64,000 bases of DNA, taken from the NCBI GenBank assembly GCA_031292055.1, contig JARLHV010000123.1:29426-93425 (forward strand). Direction: 5' to 3'. The notes beneath the pieces are model-generated. The model was not told the origin of the DNA, ran no database searches, and saw nothing but the letters and a program-made list of their open reading frames with translations. This document shows positions 35,230 through 43,976 of this stretch, piece after piece; position 1 is the first letter of the stretch; every line of letters begins with the position of its first letter. The position numbers and the translations under genes were made by a program. Origin of the DNA: Desulfosporosinus sp. Its GTDB lineage: Bacteria > Bacillota > Desulfitobacteriia > Desulfitobacteriales > Desulfitobacteriaceae.

Positions 35230-35631
35230 GTGTCACCAAAGAGAATAGTTTTACGTTTTGGAACAGATATCTCAGTTAAGCCGATCATTTATCGTTTGGT
35301 TAAAGATTACGATTTGGTAGTTAATATTGTGAAAGCAGATGTCAATCCTCAAAAAGAAGGGACAATGGTTTTGGAAGTGATCGGAGATCAGAGCGAAGAC
35401 GGACTAAACTATTTGCGTAATCTAGGGGTTTCGGTTCAGGACCTCAACCAAGGAATTGTGCGCAATGAAGAAAAGTGTGTTATGTGCGGAGCGTGTACAG
35501 GAATCTGTCCGACGGGTGCCTTATATATGGAACGCCCGTCCATGGAAGTTCGCTTTGATGGAGACCAGTGTATTGTCTGCCTTCTTTGTACGAAAGTCTG
35601 CCCAATGCGGGCCATGGAGGTTCATTTGTAA
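35230..35631 (+). CDS. NIL-domain 4Fe-4S ferredoxin
   Basis: The protein has 133 residues. The N-terminal NIL domain (about 1-75), also found in methionine ABC transporters, precedes two 4Fe-4S motifs, CVMCGACTGICP and CIVCLLCTKVCP. In methanogens the equivalent protein is the electron carrier partner of HcyBio. The GTG at 35230 is chosen because GGAGG ends 10 bases upstream; the TTG at 35221 nearly touches that site, although both are possible. Confidence 0.92.
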   Translation: MSPKRIVLRFGTDISVKPIIYRLVKDYDLVVNIVKADVNPQKEGTMVLEVIGDQSEDGLNYLRNLGVSVQDLNQGIVRNEEKCVMCGACTGICPTGALYMERPSMEVRFDGDQCIVCLLCTKVCPMRAMEVHL

Positions 35632-36378
35632 TTGGATTACAAAGAACGTTTTTACCGGCAGCATCACCGCCAAGAGGATCTGGTGCATTTTCAGCTGGCC
35701 GTGGCGGAAACCGACTTGGATATTGGGGTTCGTAAAGACAGGTTTTCCAATCAACTGGTCAAGTGGGTGGAAGAGACGATTCGAGCTTGTCGCGGGCCAC
35801 TCGAAGACTATATCCAGAGAGACCCTAGTTTTGTGACTGCTTTAACTCCGTATGCTGTTTTGCCAAATGCCCCTTTAATTGTTCAGACTATGGCGGAAGC
35901 CGGACGTCTTGCCGGGGTGGGGCCGATGGCGGCGGTTGCTGGAGCCGTGGCAGAGTGGGTCGGGAAATCGATTGCGAAACGCTCTCGCGATGTGATTGTG
36001 GAAAATGGCGGAGATATCTTCATACGCACGTGTCGTATCCGTAAGGTGGGGATCTTTGCAGGGGATTCACCACTTTCTAATCGCGTGGCAATTGAGATCC
36101 GACCGGACCAAACTCCCCTTGGAATTTGTACTTCATCCGGCAAAGTAGGGCCTTCCTTGAGTTTCGGCAAGGCTGATGCCGTAGTAGTGCTTTCTCCTTC
36201 GGTGGCTCTGGCAGATGCAGTAGCAACGGCCTGCGGAAATCTTGTCCAGACAGTTGATGATTTGAAAAGAGTTCTGGAATTGGCCTCAAAGATCGCTGGA
36301 ATTACTGGTGTAGTAGTCATTAAAGACGATCGTTTGGCGGTTTGGGGTAGTGTGAAATTACTGCCGATGCAGACTTAA
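35632..36378 (+). CDS. UPF0280 family protein (ApbE-like fold)
   Basis: The protein has 248 residues and starts with TTG immediately after the ferredoxin stop, with GGAGG about 10 bases before. DIGVRKDR near the start and the VENGGDIFIR and SGKVGPSLSFGKADAV segments are UPF0280 hallmarks. The family is distantly like the FAD-transferase ApbE, but its reaction is unknown. Its place as third gene of the riboswitch-controlled operon suggests a role in maturing or supporting the HcyBio/ferredoxin pair (inference). Confidence 0.88.
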   Translation: MDYKERFYRQHHRQEDLVHFQLAVAETDLDIGVRKDRFSNQLVKWVEETIRACRGPLEDYIQRDPSFVTALTPYAVLPNAPLIVQTMAEAGRLAGVGPMAAVAGAVAEWVGKSIAKRSRDVIVENGGDIFIRTCRIRKVGIFAGDSPLSNRVAIEIRPDQTPLGICTSSGKVGPSLSFGKADAVVVLSPSVALADAVATACGNLVQTVDDLKRVLELASKIAGITGVVVIKDDRLAVWGSVKLLPMQT

Positions 36379-36467
36379 ATCAGGGTATGATGTCAGAAAT
36401 TTTGAATATAGGGGAAGGGATATGTCCATTGCGACGAATCCCTTCCTTTTATGTTCAAAAAAGAAAG

Positions 36468-36495
36468 AACCTCCCCGTCGGGAGGTTTGAGCTTT
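36468..36495 (+). terminator. Intrinsic terminator after the homocysteine operon
   Basis: AACCTCCC (36468-36475) pairs with GGGAGGTT (36480-36487), followed by T-rich sequence. Confidence 0.75.
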
Positions 36496-36803
36496 TGCGC
36501 TAATGTCTTCAGTTTCTTAAGATAACTTGTATAACACAAATTTAGCACGAATTGTGGAGGGAATCAATGCCCAGTTTTTGGGATAATTAAAAGGTTCCAG
36601 TAACTATATGTCGAAACTTAAATAAAATAAGAAAATTATAGATAAATAGTACTAGTAAAATAAAGATATTTAGAAAAAAATCAACAATGTGAGGTTGAAG
36701 TTTTTTGCGCCAAGGGCTTAATTCAAGTGCTATTTCTATAGTTTGGCCGATAGGATAAGTCGACAGTGCTTTGTCAATAGCCCGATGGCGGAGGGTATTA
36801 AGG
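36496..36803. other. AT-rich intergenic stretch
   Basis: No gene is evident. It separates the methionine operon from the spore-surface region. No promoter could be assigned with confidence. Confidence 0.4.
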
Positions 36804-37859
36804 ATGGATAGAAATCTAAAGGGGACTTTCAATGTCATAACTAATGGTGATTTCTTAAAAAGAAGTAACATCTCACCGGATTTTCCGGAGGACTGGCTTC
36901 AAATTGGTGGAAATCACGAAACGAGCTGGAGGTATAGGCATGAACTCCTGGAAAGGCCTGTTGTAGAGATTGATAATTCAACAGCCCTTAGAGCCGGAAT
37001 CATTCAAACCCAAGAAGCTTCTCTGGAAATTGAGAAAAATGAAGATTGGCAGATATTAATAATTTTAAAAAGTTGTAGGTCTGATTTGCAAGCCTATTTG
37101 CGCATATACCCCATTAGGGCAAATGGAAATGTAGCTAGGCCTTGGGAAGTGCGCTTTAAACCAGGTTTAGAGTCTGACCAGTTTAAGCAAGTGATTAGCG
37201 CCGGTTCAGATGTAGTGCGTCTGCGTTTAGAAACAGGAGTATTGGGGCTGGGTCATTTAAATATATACAAATTAATCGCCTACCCTCTTTCGCCAAATCG
37301 ATTGAAACGGCAAGTGAACTACGCCAAAAAAAGGAGTCCTCAGATAAGACATATACTAACGATTGGAGAGATAATTAAGCCGATTCAGCTGGCTATGCCA
37401 ATTCCTTTAAAGATTCCGGTTACCGTTCAGGCAAATGTTAATGCTGATATACGAAACTTGACACCTACTCGCGACAGGGTTCAAATGTTCGGAAGCAGTC
37501 AAGTTCCTATAGCCACGTCAAGTTGTGGTCGTGCTCAAGTCGAAATTTTTGGACATGGGTTTTATGAAAGCCTTGAAGAGGTTACCACAAAACAGACAAT
37601 GTCCGCAACAACGACCCGTGATGTTTCGGCATTGCCTCGCGTTTCCTTTGCGGTTTACAATTTTGGAACCCTGCTGGCTTATGTTCAGGCAGAGCTCAGT
37701 CCGGACGGTATTCATTGGGCGCTAGAGGGTGAGCAACGAGAGGTTGGTCCGGAAAAGTTAGTTATTGTCTCTCCTGTAGTTTTTCTGCGTTATACAAGAC
37801 TGTCCTATTGGGCGGATGGGTTGACGACGCTAAGAATTTGGGTTCAGGCGCAAAATTAG
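36804..37859 (+). CDS. DUF6385 domain-containing protein, probable spore-surface protein
   Basis: The protein has 351 residues. The first half (NVITNGDF opening, with WLQIGG and LRLETG) reads as a carbohydrate-binding-like beta sandwich. The last 110 residues (YNFGTLLAYVQAELSPDGIHW, then VFLRYTRLSYW) fit DUF6385, which I know from spore-forming Peptococcaceae. There is no signal peptide, as for coat or exosporium proteins assembled from the mother cell. The ATG at 36804 follows GGAGGG and AAGG; an in-frame ATG at 36771 is possible but lacks a site. The function call is inference from context. Confidence 0.7.
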   Translation: MDRNLKGTFNVITNGDFLKRSNISPDFPEDWLQIGGNHETSWRYRHELLERPVVEIDNSTALRAGIIQTQEASLEIEKNEDWQILIILKSCRSDLQAYLRIYPIRANGNVARPWEVRFKPGLESDQFKQVISAGSDVVRLRLETGVLGLGHLNIYKLIAYPLSPNRLKRQVNYAKKRSPQIRHILTIGEIIKPIQLAMPIPLKIPVTVQANVNADIRNLTPTRDRVQMFGSSQVPIATSSCGRAQVEIFGHGFYESLEEVTTKQTMSATTTRDVSALPRVSFAVYNFGTLLAYVQAELSPDGIHWALEGEQREVGPEKLVIVSPVVFLRYTRLSYWADGLTTLRIWVQAQN

Positions 37860-37879
37860 AATGTAAGTAGTGCAAGTAG

Positions 37880-37906
37880 GCAAGTAGGGGACGGTTCTCG
37901 ACTTGC
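37880..37906. repeat. REP-like hairpin containing GGGGACGGTTCT
   Basis: GCAAGT and ACTTGC bracket the 12-mer GGGGACGGTTCT (37887-37898). The same 12-mer forms part of the large palindrome at 53594-53654. Confidence 0.6.
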
Positions 37907-38007
37907 ATGTTAGGATAGGGTTTAGACTAGGGAACGAACGTTATGCGTTTATAGGAATATACTGGAATATAGGAAGGGAAAAGCCTGAATGATTAGGAGA
38001 GATTGTC

Positions 38008-38319
38008 TTGAATGGGATTGCTTTAGTCATGCTCTTAGCGGTTGTAGTAGAGAAATTAGTTCAGATCTTTAAAGACGTTGTCTATGCTATTCCTGTTTTA
38101 CCAGATAAGTTTAGACCCTTGACGTTGGAAATGTTGAGTTTGAGTTGTGGTTTACTGCTTGCTTTTCAGACAAATATTAACGCATTTGAACTAATAAATG
38201 TTAAAATTCCAAACCCTATGCTAGGTGTAGCGATAACTGGGCTTGTGATTGGGAAGGGTGCAAACTTTGCGCATGACTTTTTCGATTTATATAGTAAGGG
38301 CAAAAATTTGTCGAGCTAA
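38008..38319 (+). CDS. Small membrane protein, holin-like in size
   Basis: The 103-residue protein starts with TTG 6 bases after AGGAGA. It has an N-terminal helix, a second helix (LSLSCGLLLAF) and a third (MLGVAITGLVIGKGANF), followed by a charged tail. Three short helices are seen in holins and related small proteins, but no family is certain. It stands alone. Confidence 0.65.
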   Translation: MNGIALVMLLAVVVEKLVQIFKDVVYAIPVLPDKFRPLTLEMLSLSCGLLLAFQTNINAFELINVKIPNPMLGVAITGLVIGKGANFAHDFFDLYSKGKNLSS

Positions 38320-38373
38320 CGGTAAAGCCTAAATTTGAGACAATTTAGTTAAGGAAGCTCTACGTAATAAAGA

Positions 38374-38463
38374 TTTACCATTGTCACGGCGAGAACAGAT
38401 GTAGCAGCTACTCTTGCTAATATCGCAGATCAGCTCGGATGGGACAAACTGCTTAGATATTGA
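38374..38463 (+). pseudogene. Short decayed coding remnant
   Basis: In one frame 38374-38463 reads FTIVTARTDVAATLANIADQ followed by LGWDKLLRY and a stop, which looks like the C-terminus of a lost protein. The bases just upstream look coding in another frame, implying a frameshift. There is no start or ribosome site. The parent family is not recognised. Confidence 0.4.
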
Positions 38464-38487
38464 AAAAACTTCAGGATAGTTTTGGCA

Positions 38488-38512
38488 AAGAGCCCGGAAA
38501 TTCCGGGCTCTT
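38488..38512. terminator. Perfect hairpin, probable terminator
   Basis: AAGAGCCCGGAA and its exact complement are separated by one base. It lies just after the decayed remnant, with no long T run. Confidence 0.65.
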
Positions 38513-38668
38513 ATGCGTGCGGCTGAAATTAGGAAAAACCTAGGATATTGCTAATAAGGGGTGTGAATAATTTTTGAGTCGATTGATATAGGTGGCAATT
38601 TTGTTAATTATAAATATGCTAATAGGAGGCTTAGGTGGGAGGGCTTAATGAAAGTGAGGTAAAGAGAT

Positions 38669-39118
38669 ATGAATGGTGTGATAACTGTTAGCTTTTGCGG
38701 GATTTTGTTTTTAGTAGTACTTATAATTCTCCTGAAATCAGGCACAAGATTTAATAAGATCGACGAAAAATATGGTAAACCTTATAAGGCAAAATTAGTT
38801 AAAATGATCGGTGGTCATCCCGAGTTAAAAAGAGGATCAATGGCTATTTCGCTTCATCCCAAGGGTGCGATCGCTTTCAATCACAAAGTGTTTCTATTTT
38901 CCCAGATCAGTTCAATTAAGATTATTTCTAAGTTGCCCAACAACTATAAAAAAAGTTTAAAAATGGCTATGAATTCGGGAGTTGAAGAACAATATCTTTG
39001 CATCACCGTAGCGGATGACGATGGTGAGCATGACATTGTTTTTACTGCCAAATCTGATTTTCAAGAAATTGCCAATCAGTTAATACAAAAATGGAATAAA
39101 TATAACCTTCTAATATAG
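38669..39118 (+). CDS. Hypothetical membrane-anchored protein
   Basis: The protein has 149 residues. One N-terminal membrane helix (about 5-22) is followed by a soluble domain of alternating strands ending in a helix (DFQEIANQLIQKW), with the layout of a small PH-like domain. No family is recognised. GAGGTAAAGAG precedes the ATG. It lies upstream of the gas-vesicle cluster but about 310 bases away. Confidence 0.65.
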   Translation: MNGVITVSFCGILFLVVLIILLKSGTRFNKIDEKYGKPYKAKLVKMIGGHPELKRGSMAISLHPKGAIAFNHKVFLFSQISSIKIISKLPNNYKKSLKMAMNSGVEEQYLCITVADDDGEHDIVFTAKSDFQEIANQLIQKWNKYNLLI

Positions 39119-39249
39119 ATAGATATCCAACTCTCCCATTGATTCGTTCCAATAGAAGTGGGGCTTAATTAAGGGCTTATTCTGTGTATCTATAAATCTA
39201 AAGGATCAGTTCGCGACAAGAGAAGAAATGCATCCATATTATGGAGTCT

Positions 39250-39279
39250 GTAACAGCGAATAGCTGTGGTACATAAAGT
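39250..39279 (+). promoter_or_regulatory. Sigma-K-like box upstream of the gas-vesicle cluster
   Basis: GTAAC (39250-39254), 17 bases, then CATAAAGT (39272-39279). Read as the sigma-K form this is AACA-N16-CATAnnnT. It has the same spacing as the boxes before the collagen-family genes. It lies about 150 bases before the first gvpA, in an otherwise empty 300-base stretch. Confidence 0.5.
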
Positions 39280-39427
39280 GTAAGGAACATGGGGAGGGGA
39301 AATTAATTGCCGAAATACTTTCACACCTTTTCGACAACAGACATACATTACCAGTAAGAGGATGGAAGGGCTGTGCTAATGATATTCCCAAAGATCCCCT
39401 CTTAAATTAGAAAGGCGGTATTATAGA

Positions 39428-39634
39428 ATGAAAAAAGACATTGATTCTTCAAGCTTAGCAGAAGTTGTAGATCGTATTTTAGACAAAGGTATCGTTATTG
39501 ATGCATATGTCCGGGTATCTCTTGTGGGGATCGAACTTCTTGCTATCGATGCTCGTGTGGTCATTGCGAGCGTTAACACATGGTTGAGATATGCGGCAGC
39601 AGTTGGTTTAACAGAACTCCATCACGAGTTCTAA
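39428..39634 (+). CDS. gvpA: Gas vesicle structural protein GvpA (copy 1)
   Basis: The 68-residue protein has the full GvpA core: [45 protein letters not shown]. GvpA forms the ribs of the hollow protein shell. AAAGGCGG lies upstream. A GC hairpin (GGGAG/CTCCC near 39657-39673) just after the stop may lower readthrough into the next gene, keeping shell protein in excess. Confidence 0.97.
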   Translation: MKKDIDSSSLAEVVDRILDKGIVIDAYVRVSLVGIELLAIDARVVIASVNTWLRYAAAVGLTELHHEF

Positions 39635-39702
39635 ATTGGATGAGGTTGGTTAAGGAGGGGGAGAAACTCCCTCCCATTTATTTATTAGGCGAAGGAGAAG
39701 TA

Positions 39703-40122
39703 ATGATGAGTATGAATCTTGCCAAATTAGGGCGTGTAATATGCCAAGAGTTCGACCAAAGAGGGCTTGAATTGAATACTCTCCATTCAGAAATTCGGAC
39801 AAAGGTGATAAACGATCGGGAAGAACTTATTAGCCTGAGAAATGCTGATCGTACTAATCAACAGATAGCTAGAACCAGAATTATGGAAGATACCAGTGGT
39901 TTGTTAGATAAGTACAGTGTTGAAAGAAAGACCATGGAGCAGGGCCTAAAGGCCGACAGTGTCGCGCAAATTAATGAGATGAAAACTTGGGTTAATGAGC
40001 AGAGTGAAGAATTAAAGGGCTGGTATAAAGCTGGAGAATATCTGTTAAGAAAACCTGAAAAGGAATTAAAAGGCGGGTATAAAGCTGGAGGATATATGGT
40101 AAGAAAACGCACAGGGAGGTAA
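39703..40122 (+). CDS. Gas-vesicle-cluster coiled-coil protein
   Basis: The protein has 139 residues, starting after GAAGGAG. It is nearly all helical and charged. The C-terminus contains two copies of an 18-residue unit (ELKGxYKAGxYxxRK), encoded by a 54-bp tandem repeat at 40009 and 40063. It does not match a gvp family I know. Position between gvpA and gvpN suggests a shell-strengthening role similar to GvpC, or a chaperone role (inference). Confidence 0.7.
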   Translation: MMSMNLAKLGRVICQEFDQRGLELNTLHSEIRTKVINDREELISLRNADRTNQQIARTRIMEDTSGLLDKYSVERKTMEQGLKADSVAQINEMKTWVNEQSEELKGWYKAGEYLLRKPEKELKGGYKAGGYMVRKRTGR

Positions 40123-40127
40123 GGTAA

Positions 40128-41012
40128 TTGCCAGAGGCATTTATTGAAACTGCATATTTCAGGGACCTAACGAACCGCGCTTTGCTCTATCTCCAAGCTG
40201 GTTATGCCGTTCATTTTTGTGGGCCAGCTGGAACGGGAAAGACTGCTCTGGCAATGCATATCGCTGAGCTTTTGGGTCGCCCAGTAGTGACACTCCAGGG
40301 CAATGACGAATATAAACCCTCAGATTTAGTCGGTGGGAACTCGGGAATGCGCAGGAAGAAATTGCTCGATAACTATGTTCATTCCGTCTGGAAGGCCGAA
40401 GAATCCATGGATAGTGTTTGGTATGACGGAAGAATAACCCATGCTTGCAGAAACGGCTATACGTTTGTCTATGACGACTTCACTCGTTCTAAACCAGAAA
40501 CTAATAATATTCTGCTTTCAGTTTTGCAGGAAAAGACTTTGGATTTATCTGCGCTTCAAAAAGGCGAGACAAGGTTAACTGTCCATCCTGATTTTTCAGT
40601 ACTCTTTACCAGTAATCCATCAGAATATGCAGGGGTACACGTGCTTCAGGATGCGTTGAAGGACCGTGTTATCACTATAGCGATAAAAGGTTTAGACCGC
40701 GAGTCCGAGGTGGCTATTGTGGCAGGACGATCAGGTTTGCCTTGGCGCGAAGCGGCTAAGGTCGTAGATGTCATTCGAGGAATTCGAGGAAATGAGATCA
40801 AGAAACCCAGCATTCGAGCGTCAATCATGGTCGCTACGATCTTGGCTACGAAAGGGTCAAAGCCTGTTCGCTCAAACCCGTTATTTTACCAGATTTTAAT
40901 GGATGTTATTGGATCGGAAATTTCCTATGAAAATGAAGGAGAACAAAATTCTATTCTAGCGGAACTGATTGAAAAAGAATTAGATAAGTATACCCCAGAT
41001 GATAGGAAGTGA
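40128..41012 (+). CDS. gvpN: Gas vesicle ATPase GvpN
   Basis: The protein has 294 residues. It is a MoxR-type AAA+ ATPase with Walker A GPAGTGKT (about residue 32), Walker B FVYDDF and sensor-1 FTSNPSEYAGVH. GvpN is needed for full-sized vesicles and probably remodels the growing shell. It starts with TTG after GGGAGGTAAGG, 5 bases from the previous stop. Confidence 0.95.
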   Translation: MPEAFIETAYFRDLTNRALLYLQAGYAVHFCGPAGTGKTALAMHIAELLGRPVVTLQGNDEYKPSDLVGGNSGMRRKKLLDNYVHSVWKAEESMDSVWYDGRITHACRNGYTFVYDDFTRSKPETNNILLSVLQEKTLDLSALQKGETRLTVHPDFSVLFTSNPSEYAGVHVLQDALKDRVITIAIKGLDRESEVAIVAGRSGLPWREAAKVVDVIRGIRGNEIKKPSIRASIMVATILATKGSKPVRSNPLFYQILMDVIGSEISYENEGEQNSILAELIEKELDKYTPDDRK

Positions 41013-41014
41013 AA

Positions 41015-41263
41015 ATGATGCGTCAGGCGCCATCTTTAAGGCCAAAGTTAATTCGACCTCCAATCCGGGATCATGCACCGAGCTTCTTCCAGATGCACGT
41101 GTATGACCAAGAACTCCACCGACTTGAGGCTGAGCGAGCAGAGATAGCTAAACGGCTAAGCGTAATAGAAAAAAGGGTAGAGGTCGTTCACAAGGAGTTG
41201 CATAAACTGAATCGCACACTTAAAAAACGTGTGCTTGACCTATGGACTAATATTGAGTCTTAA
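41015..41263 (+). CDS. Small coiled-coil protein of the gas-vesicle cluster
   Basis: The 82-residue protein has a Pro/Arg-rich start and a long charged helix (LEAERAEIAKRLSVIEKRVE). It starts 2 bases after the gvpN stop with AGGAAG upstream. It has no clear family; small charged proteins at this place in bacillar clusters include GvpQ and GvpR, but I cannot assign it. Confidence 0.6.
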   Translation: MMRQAPSLRPKLIRPPIRDHAPSFFQMHVYDQELHRLEAERAEIAKRLSVIEKRVEVVHKELHKLNRTLKKRVLDLWTNIES

Positions 41264-41356
41264 TGATTTGCCTAAAAAATAATCGTGAACTTTTGTCATG
41301 ATTTCTGATCCCTATCATATATATGTCGTAGGCAAGGTTAGGGAGGGGGTCAGATC

Positions 41357-41581
41357 ATGGCATTAAGTAAAAGCGTAGAGTCAAGTAGTTTAGCGGAGGT
41401 CATTGACCGTATTCTAGACAAGGGAATTGTCATTGATGCCTTTGTCAGGATTTCATTGGTTGGAATTGAACTCATTACCATTGAAGCGCGTATTGTGATC
41501 GCTTCAGTGGATACTTATTTAAAATACGCTTCCGCCATCGGGCTTACCCTTGTTGACTCTTCCTCGATAATGAAGTTTTAA
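41357..41581 (+). CDS. gvpA: Gas vesicle structural protein GvpA (copy 2)
   Basis: The 74-residue protein has the GvpA core ([35 protein letters not shown]). It is the most divergent of the four copies, with a different N-terminus (MALSKSVE) and a longer tail. GGGAGGGGGT precedes the ATG. Confidence 0.95.
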   Translation: MALSKSVESSSLAEVIDRILDKGIVIDAFVRISLVGIELITIEARIVIASVDTYLKYASAIGLTLVDSSSIMKF

Positions 41582-41596
41582 AGGAGGAGATTAAGC

Positions 41597-41869
41597 ATGG
41601 ATATCCAACAATTAGTCAATGATGTAAGAACATTCTTCCAAAGTGTCTTAGAAAAGGAGGCTAATGTCATTGGCGTGAGGCGGCGCGAAAACGGCTGGGT
41701 GGTGCAAGTTGAAACGATCGAGGATTCAGATTACCAGCGGCGTCGTGCTCTTGATGATGTTGTGGGGATTTATGAGGTAGAAGTCAGTGCTAATCTTGAA
41801 ATTTTAGGGTATAAGCGGATCAGTCTGCGTGAACGAGACGAATTTGGCCAAATAGATGACGAAGAATAA
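41597..41869 (+). CDS. gvpO: Gas vesicle protein GvpO
   Basis: The 90-residue protein fits the GvpO family: an N-terminal helix, then GWVVQVETIEDSDYQRRRA, and the end VSANLEILGYKRISLRERDE. GvpO is essential in haloarchaea, with an accessory or assembly role. AAAGGAGGAG precedes the ATG. Confidence 0.93.
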   Translation: MDIQQLVNDVRTFFQSVLEKEANVIGVRRRENGWVVQVETIEDSDYQRRRALDDVVGIYEVEVSANLEILGYKRISLRERDEFGQIDDEE

Positions 41870-41924
41870 GGACTTAAAGTCGTGTCGTAACATGACTTTC
41901 TTTTTTAGATAAGGGGTGGGGAAT

Positions 41925-42638
41925 TTGTATTATGGTTACGGTATTATTCGGGCAAACTCCCTTAAAATCGAATCGTTGAAGTTAGGTCCTAACCAAGAGC
42001 CTCCCTGTCTCATCATTGAAGAGGAACTGGGTATGCTCTGCGCTGAGATTGCATTGGACTCGATGGTAACGGCAACGAGAGAAAGTATGGGTCGCTATAC
42101 AGAGGTGCTCTGTCAAGTCATTAAGCATGCCACGGTAGTTCCTTTGCGCTTTGGAACCTTATTTGATCGAGAGGAAGAAATTCGTAAGGTTCTTAAAAAG
42201 GAGAAAAAAAGTTATTTAAAGTTGCTTACTAAACTTGACAACAAAATTGAAGTCGAACTCAAAGTTTGGTGGAAAAAAGAAAGTTTTCAAGAAACCATGT
42301 TAAAAAACAAACGCTTAGGTCGTTGGAAAAAAGCGTTAGAAAAGGGGGAGGGTCAAGGTTACGATGTCGTAGAGTTTGGCAAGGCAATTATGGAAGTTGC
42401 AGATTATGAGCGTAAAGAAATTGAAAAATCCTTCCTAACAATGCTTCGCCCCTTAGCGGTTGAGTGGGTAGTTAAAGATCCAATGGATGAGTTCCAAGCT
42501 TTTGATGGAGTGTATTTGGTTGAACGTCAAAAGGAAGAGGATTTTGATCAAGCTGTCGGTGTTTTATATGAAAAATACTCCGAAACGATGATTTTCAAAT
42601 ATACAGGCCCTTGGGCTCCGCATCACTTTGTTAGTTAG
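41925..42638 (+). CDS. gvpF: Gas vesicle protein GvpF/GvpL (first)
   Basis: The protein has 237 residues with the two-domain GvpF/L pattern: YYGYGIIRAN at the start, VVPLRFGTLFDREEEI in the middle and KYTGPWAPHHFV at the end. GvpF/L proteins are minor shell or assembly factors contacting GvpA. The TTG at 41925 is chosen because AAGGGG ends 8 bases upstream and it begins the family-like segment; a GTG at 41916 is also in frame. Confidence 0.93.
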   Translation: MYYGYGIIRANSLKIESLKLGPNQEPPCLIIEEELGMLCAEIALDSMVTATRESMGRYTEVLCQVIKHATVVPLRFGTLFDREEEIRKVLKKEKKSYLKLLTKLDNKIEVELKVWWKKESFQETMLKNKRLGRWKKALEKGEGQGYDVVEFGKAIMEVADYERKEIEKSFLTMLRPLAVEWVVKDPMDEFQAFDGVYLVERQKEEDFDQAVGVLYEKYSETMIFKYTGPWAPHHFVS

Positions 42639-42681
42639 AAACACGTTCTAGTTATCTTTCGACCTGGAGGACGAATGCGGT

Positions 42682-42888
42682 ATGTTTAGATTTCCGATTT
42701 GGGCAATCAAACAAGTTATTGAACATGCAGAAGCCGAGTACTATAGCCCAGAGGCTATTCGGCGAGAACTTAGTCAGCGGCAGTATATGCTGGAAAATAA
42801 AGAGATTACACCAGAGGAATATCGTGTACATGAACAGCGACTCTTTGAACGACTGATGGCAGGTCAAGAAAGAGGGATTGAAAAATGA
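42682..42888 (+). CDS. gvpG: Gas vesicle protein GvpG
   Basis: The 68-residue helical protein contains EYYSPEAIRRELSQRQYML and ITPEEYRVHEQRLFERL, typical of GvpG. It lies between two GvpF/L genes, as in other clusters, and overlaps the next start by 4 bases. Confidence 0.93.
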   Translation: MFRFPIWAIKQVIEHAEAEYYSPEAIRRELSQRQYMLENKEITPEEYRVHEQRLFERLMAGQERGIEK

Positions 42889-43976
42889 AGTGGTCCTCTG
42901 GGGTGTGGGAAAAGAACGTAGAAAGGCTTGTAAACCAATGTGCAGACAAGATTATCTTAGAATTAGAAGAAGTTATTATGGCACGATTGAGGGAGGCCGG
43001 GGAAGCTGTTATTCAGGGTCTTTTTCAGGATGAATCTTGTCCAAAGGTTATGATGACAAAACATCAAGAAGCCTCAGACTCGGAGAAAAAGGACTCTGTG
43101 CCTCAAGTTCTAATCAGTGAGGGCAAAAACAGTTGCCAAGTTAGCAAGGTGTGTGATTTCAGCAGAACTGATCCCACACCATTTGCTGATGAAGAGGTGT
43201 TGTATGCGTTTGGCATTATTAAAGCAGATCAAGAGGAAAGGGTTGATTTGCTCGGCATGAAGGACAGGCCCTGTCGCATTGTTGAAAATGGAAACCTAGG
43301 CATGCTTGTTTGCTCAGTTCCTAGAGAAGAGTACAATCAAGAGTCCCTCCATCGCTATATGGAGGATATGACCTGGGTAGGGAGTCATGCGCGGCGTCAC
43401 GAAGAAATCTTATTGCAAACAATGGAAGGTAGGACTGTAATTCCTCTGCCGTTTTGTACTATTTTTACCAATGAAGAAAATATCAAACAACAATTAGCCC
43501 AGAATGCCAAAGTATTACAAGAAGATTTGAAAAGGCTTGGAGACCACAATGAGATGCATGTTAAACTCTTTGTCGATCGTAAGCGGCTTTTAGAAAAGCT
43601 TCAGGAAGAACTGCCGTATTCAGGTGGGCAAAGCGGAGGGGGGTATTTTCAAAAACGTCAATGGGAGAAGAAGATCGAAGAAGAGATGGAACGGGTTATG
43701 AACGACTATGGTGAATCTTTTTATCAAGATTTAAACAATATTTCTGCGGAAGTAAATCTTTTAGATAAGGCTGGAGTTGTTGGACAGGAAGGACAGCAGG
43801 TTGTTTTCGCGGCACATTATCTGACAGCTAAAGAACGCCGTGAGGAATGGGATAAAAAGCTTGCAAAATTTGACGAGTTAGCTGATCCCTTAGGTTTCAT
43901 TTTAGATGTATCCGGTCCTTGGCCGCCCTATCATTTTTCGCGGTTAATTAATGAGGAGGAAACTATGGGTGGGTGA
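42885..43976 (+). CDS. gvpL: Gas vesicle protein GvpL/GvpF (second, with N-terminal extension)
   Basis: The protein has 363 residues. The C-terminal 260 are GvpF/L (LYAFGIIKAD, TVIPLPFCTIFTNEENI, DVSGPWPPYHFSRL). The first 100 or so are an extra helical, acidic region (ERLVNQCADKIILELEEVIM) followed by a polar linker; such a region is absent from the other two GvpF/L copies here and may be a captured small Gvp protein. It starts inside the gvpG stop. Confidence 0.92.
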   Translation: MKWSSGVWEKNVERLVNQCADKIILELEEVIMARLREAGEAVIQGLFQDESCPKVMMTKHQEASDSEKKDSVPQVLISEGKNSCQVSKVCDFSRTDPTPFADEEVLYAFGIIKADQEERVDLLGMKDRPCRIVENGNLGMLVCSVPREEYNQESLHRYMEDMTWVGSHARRHEEILLQTMEGRTVIPLPFCTIFTNEENIKQQLAQNAKVLQEDLKRLGDHNEMHVKLFVDRKRLLEKLQEELPYSGGQSGGGYFQKRQWEKKIEEEMERVMNDYGESFYQDLNNISAEVNLLDKAGVVGQEGQQVVFAAHYLTAKERREEWDKKLAKFDELADPLGFILDVSGPWPPYHFSRLINEEETMGG

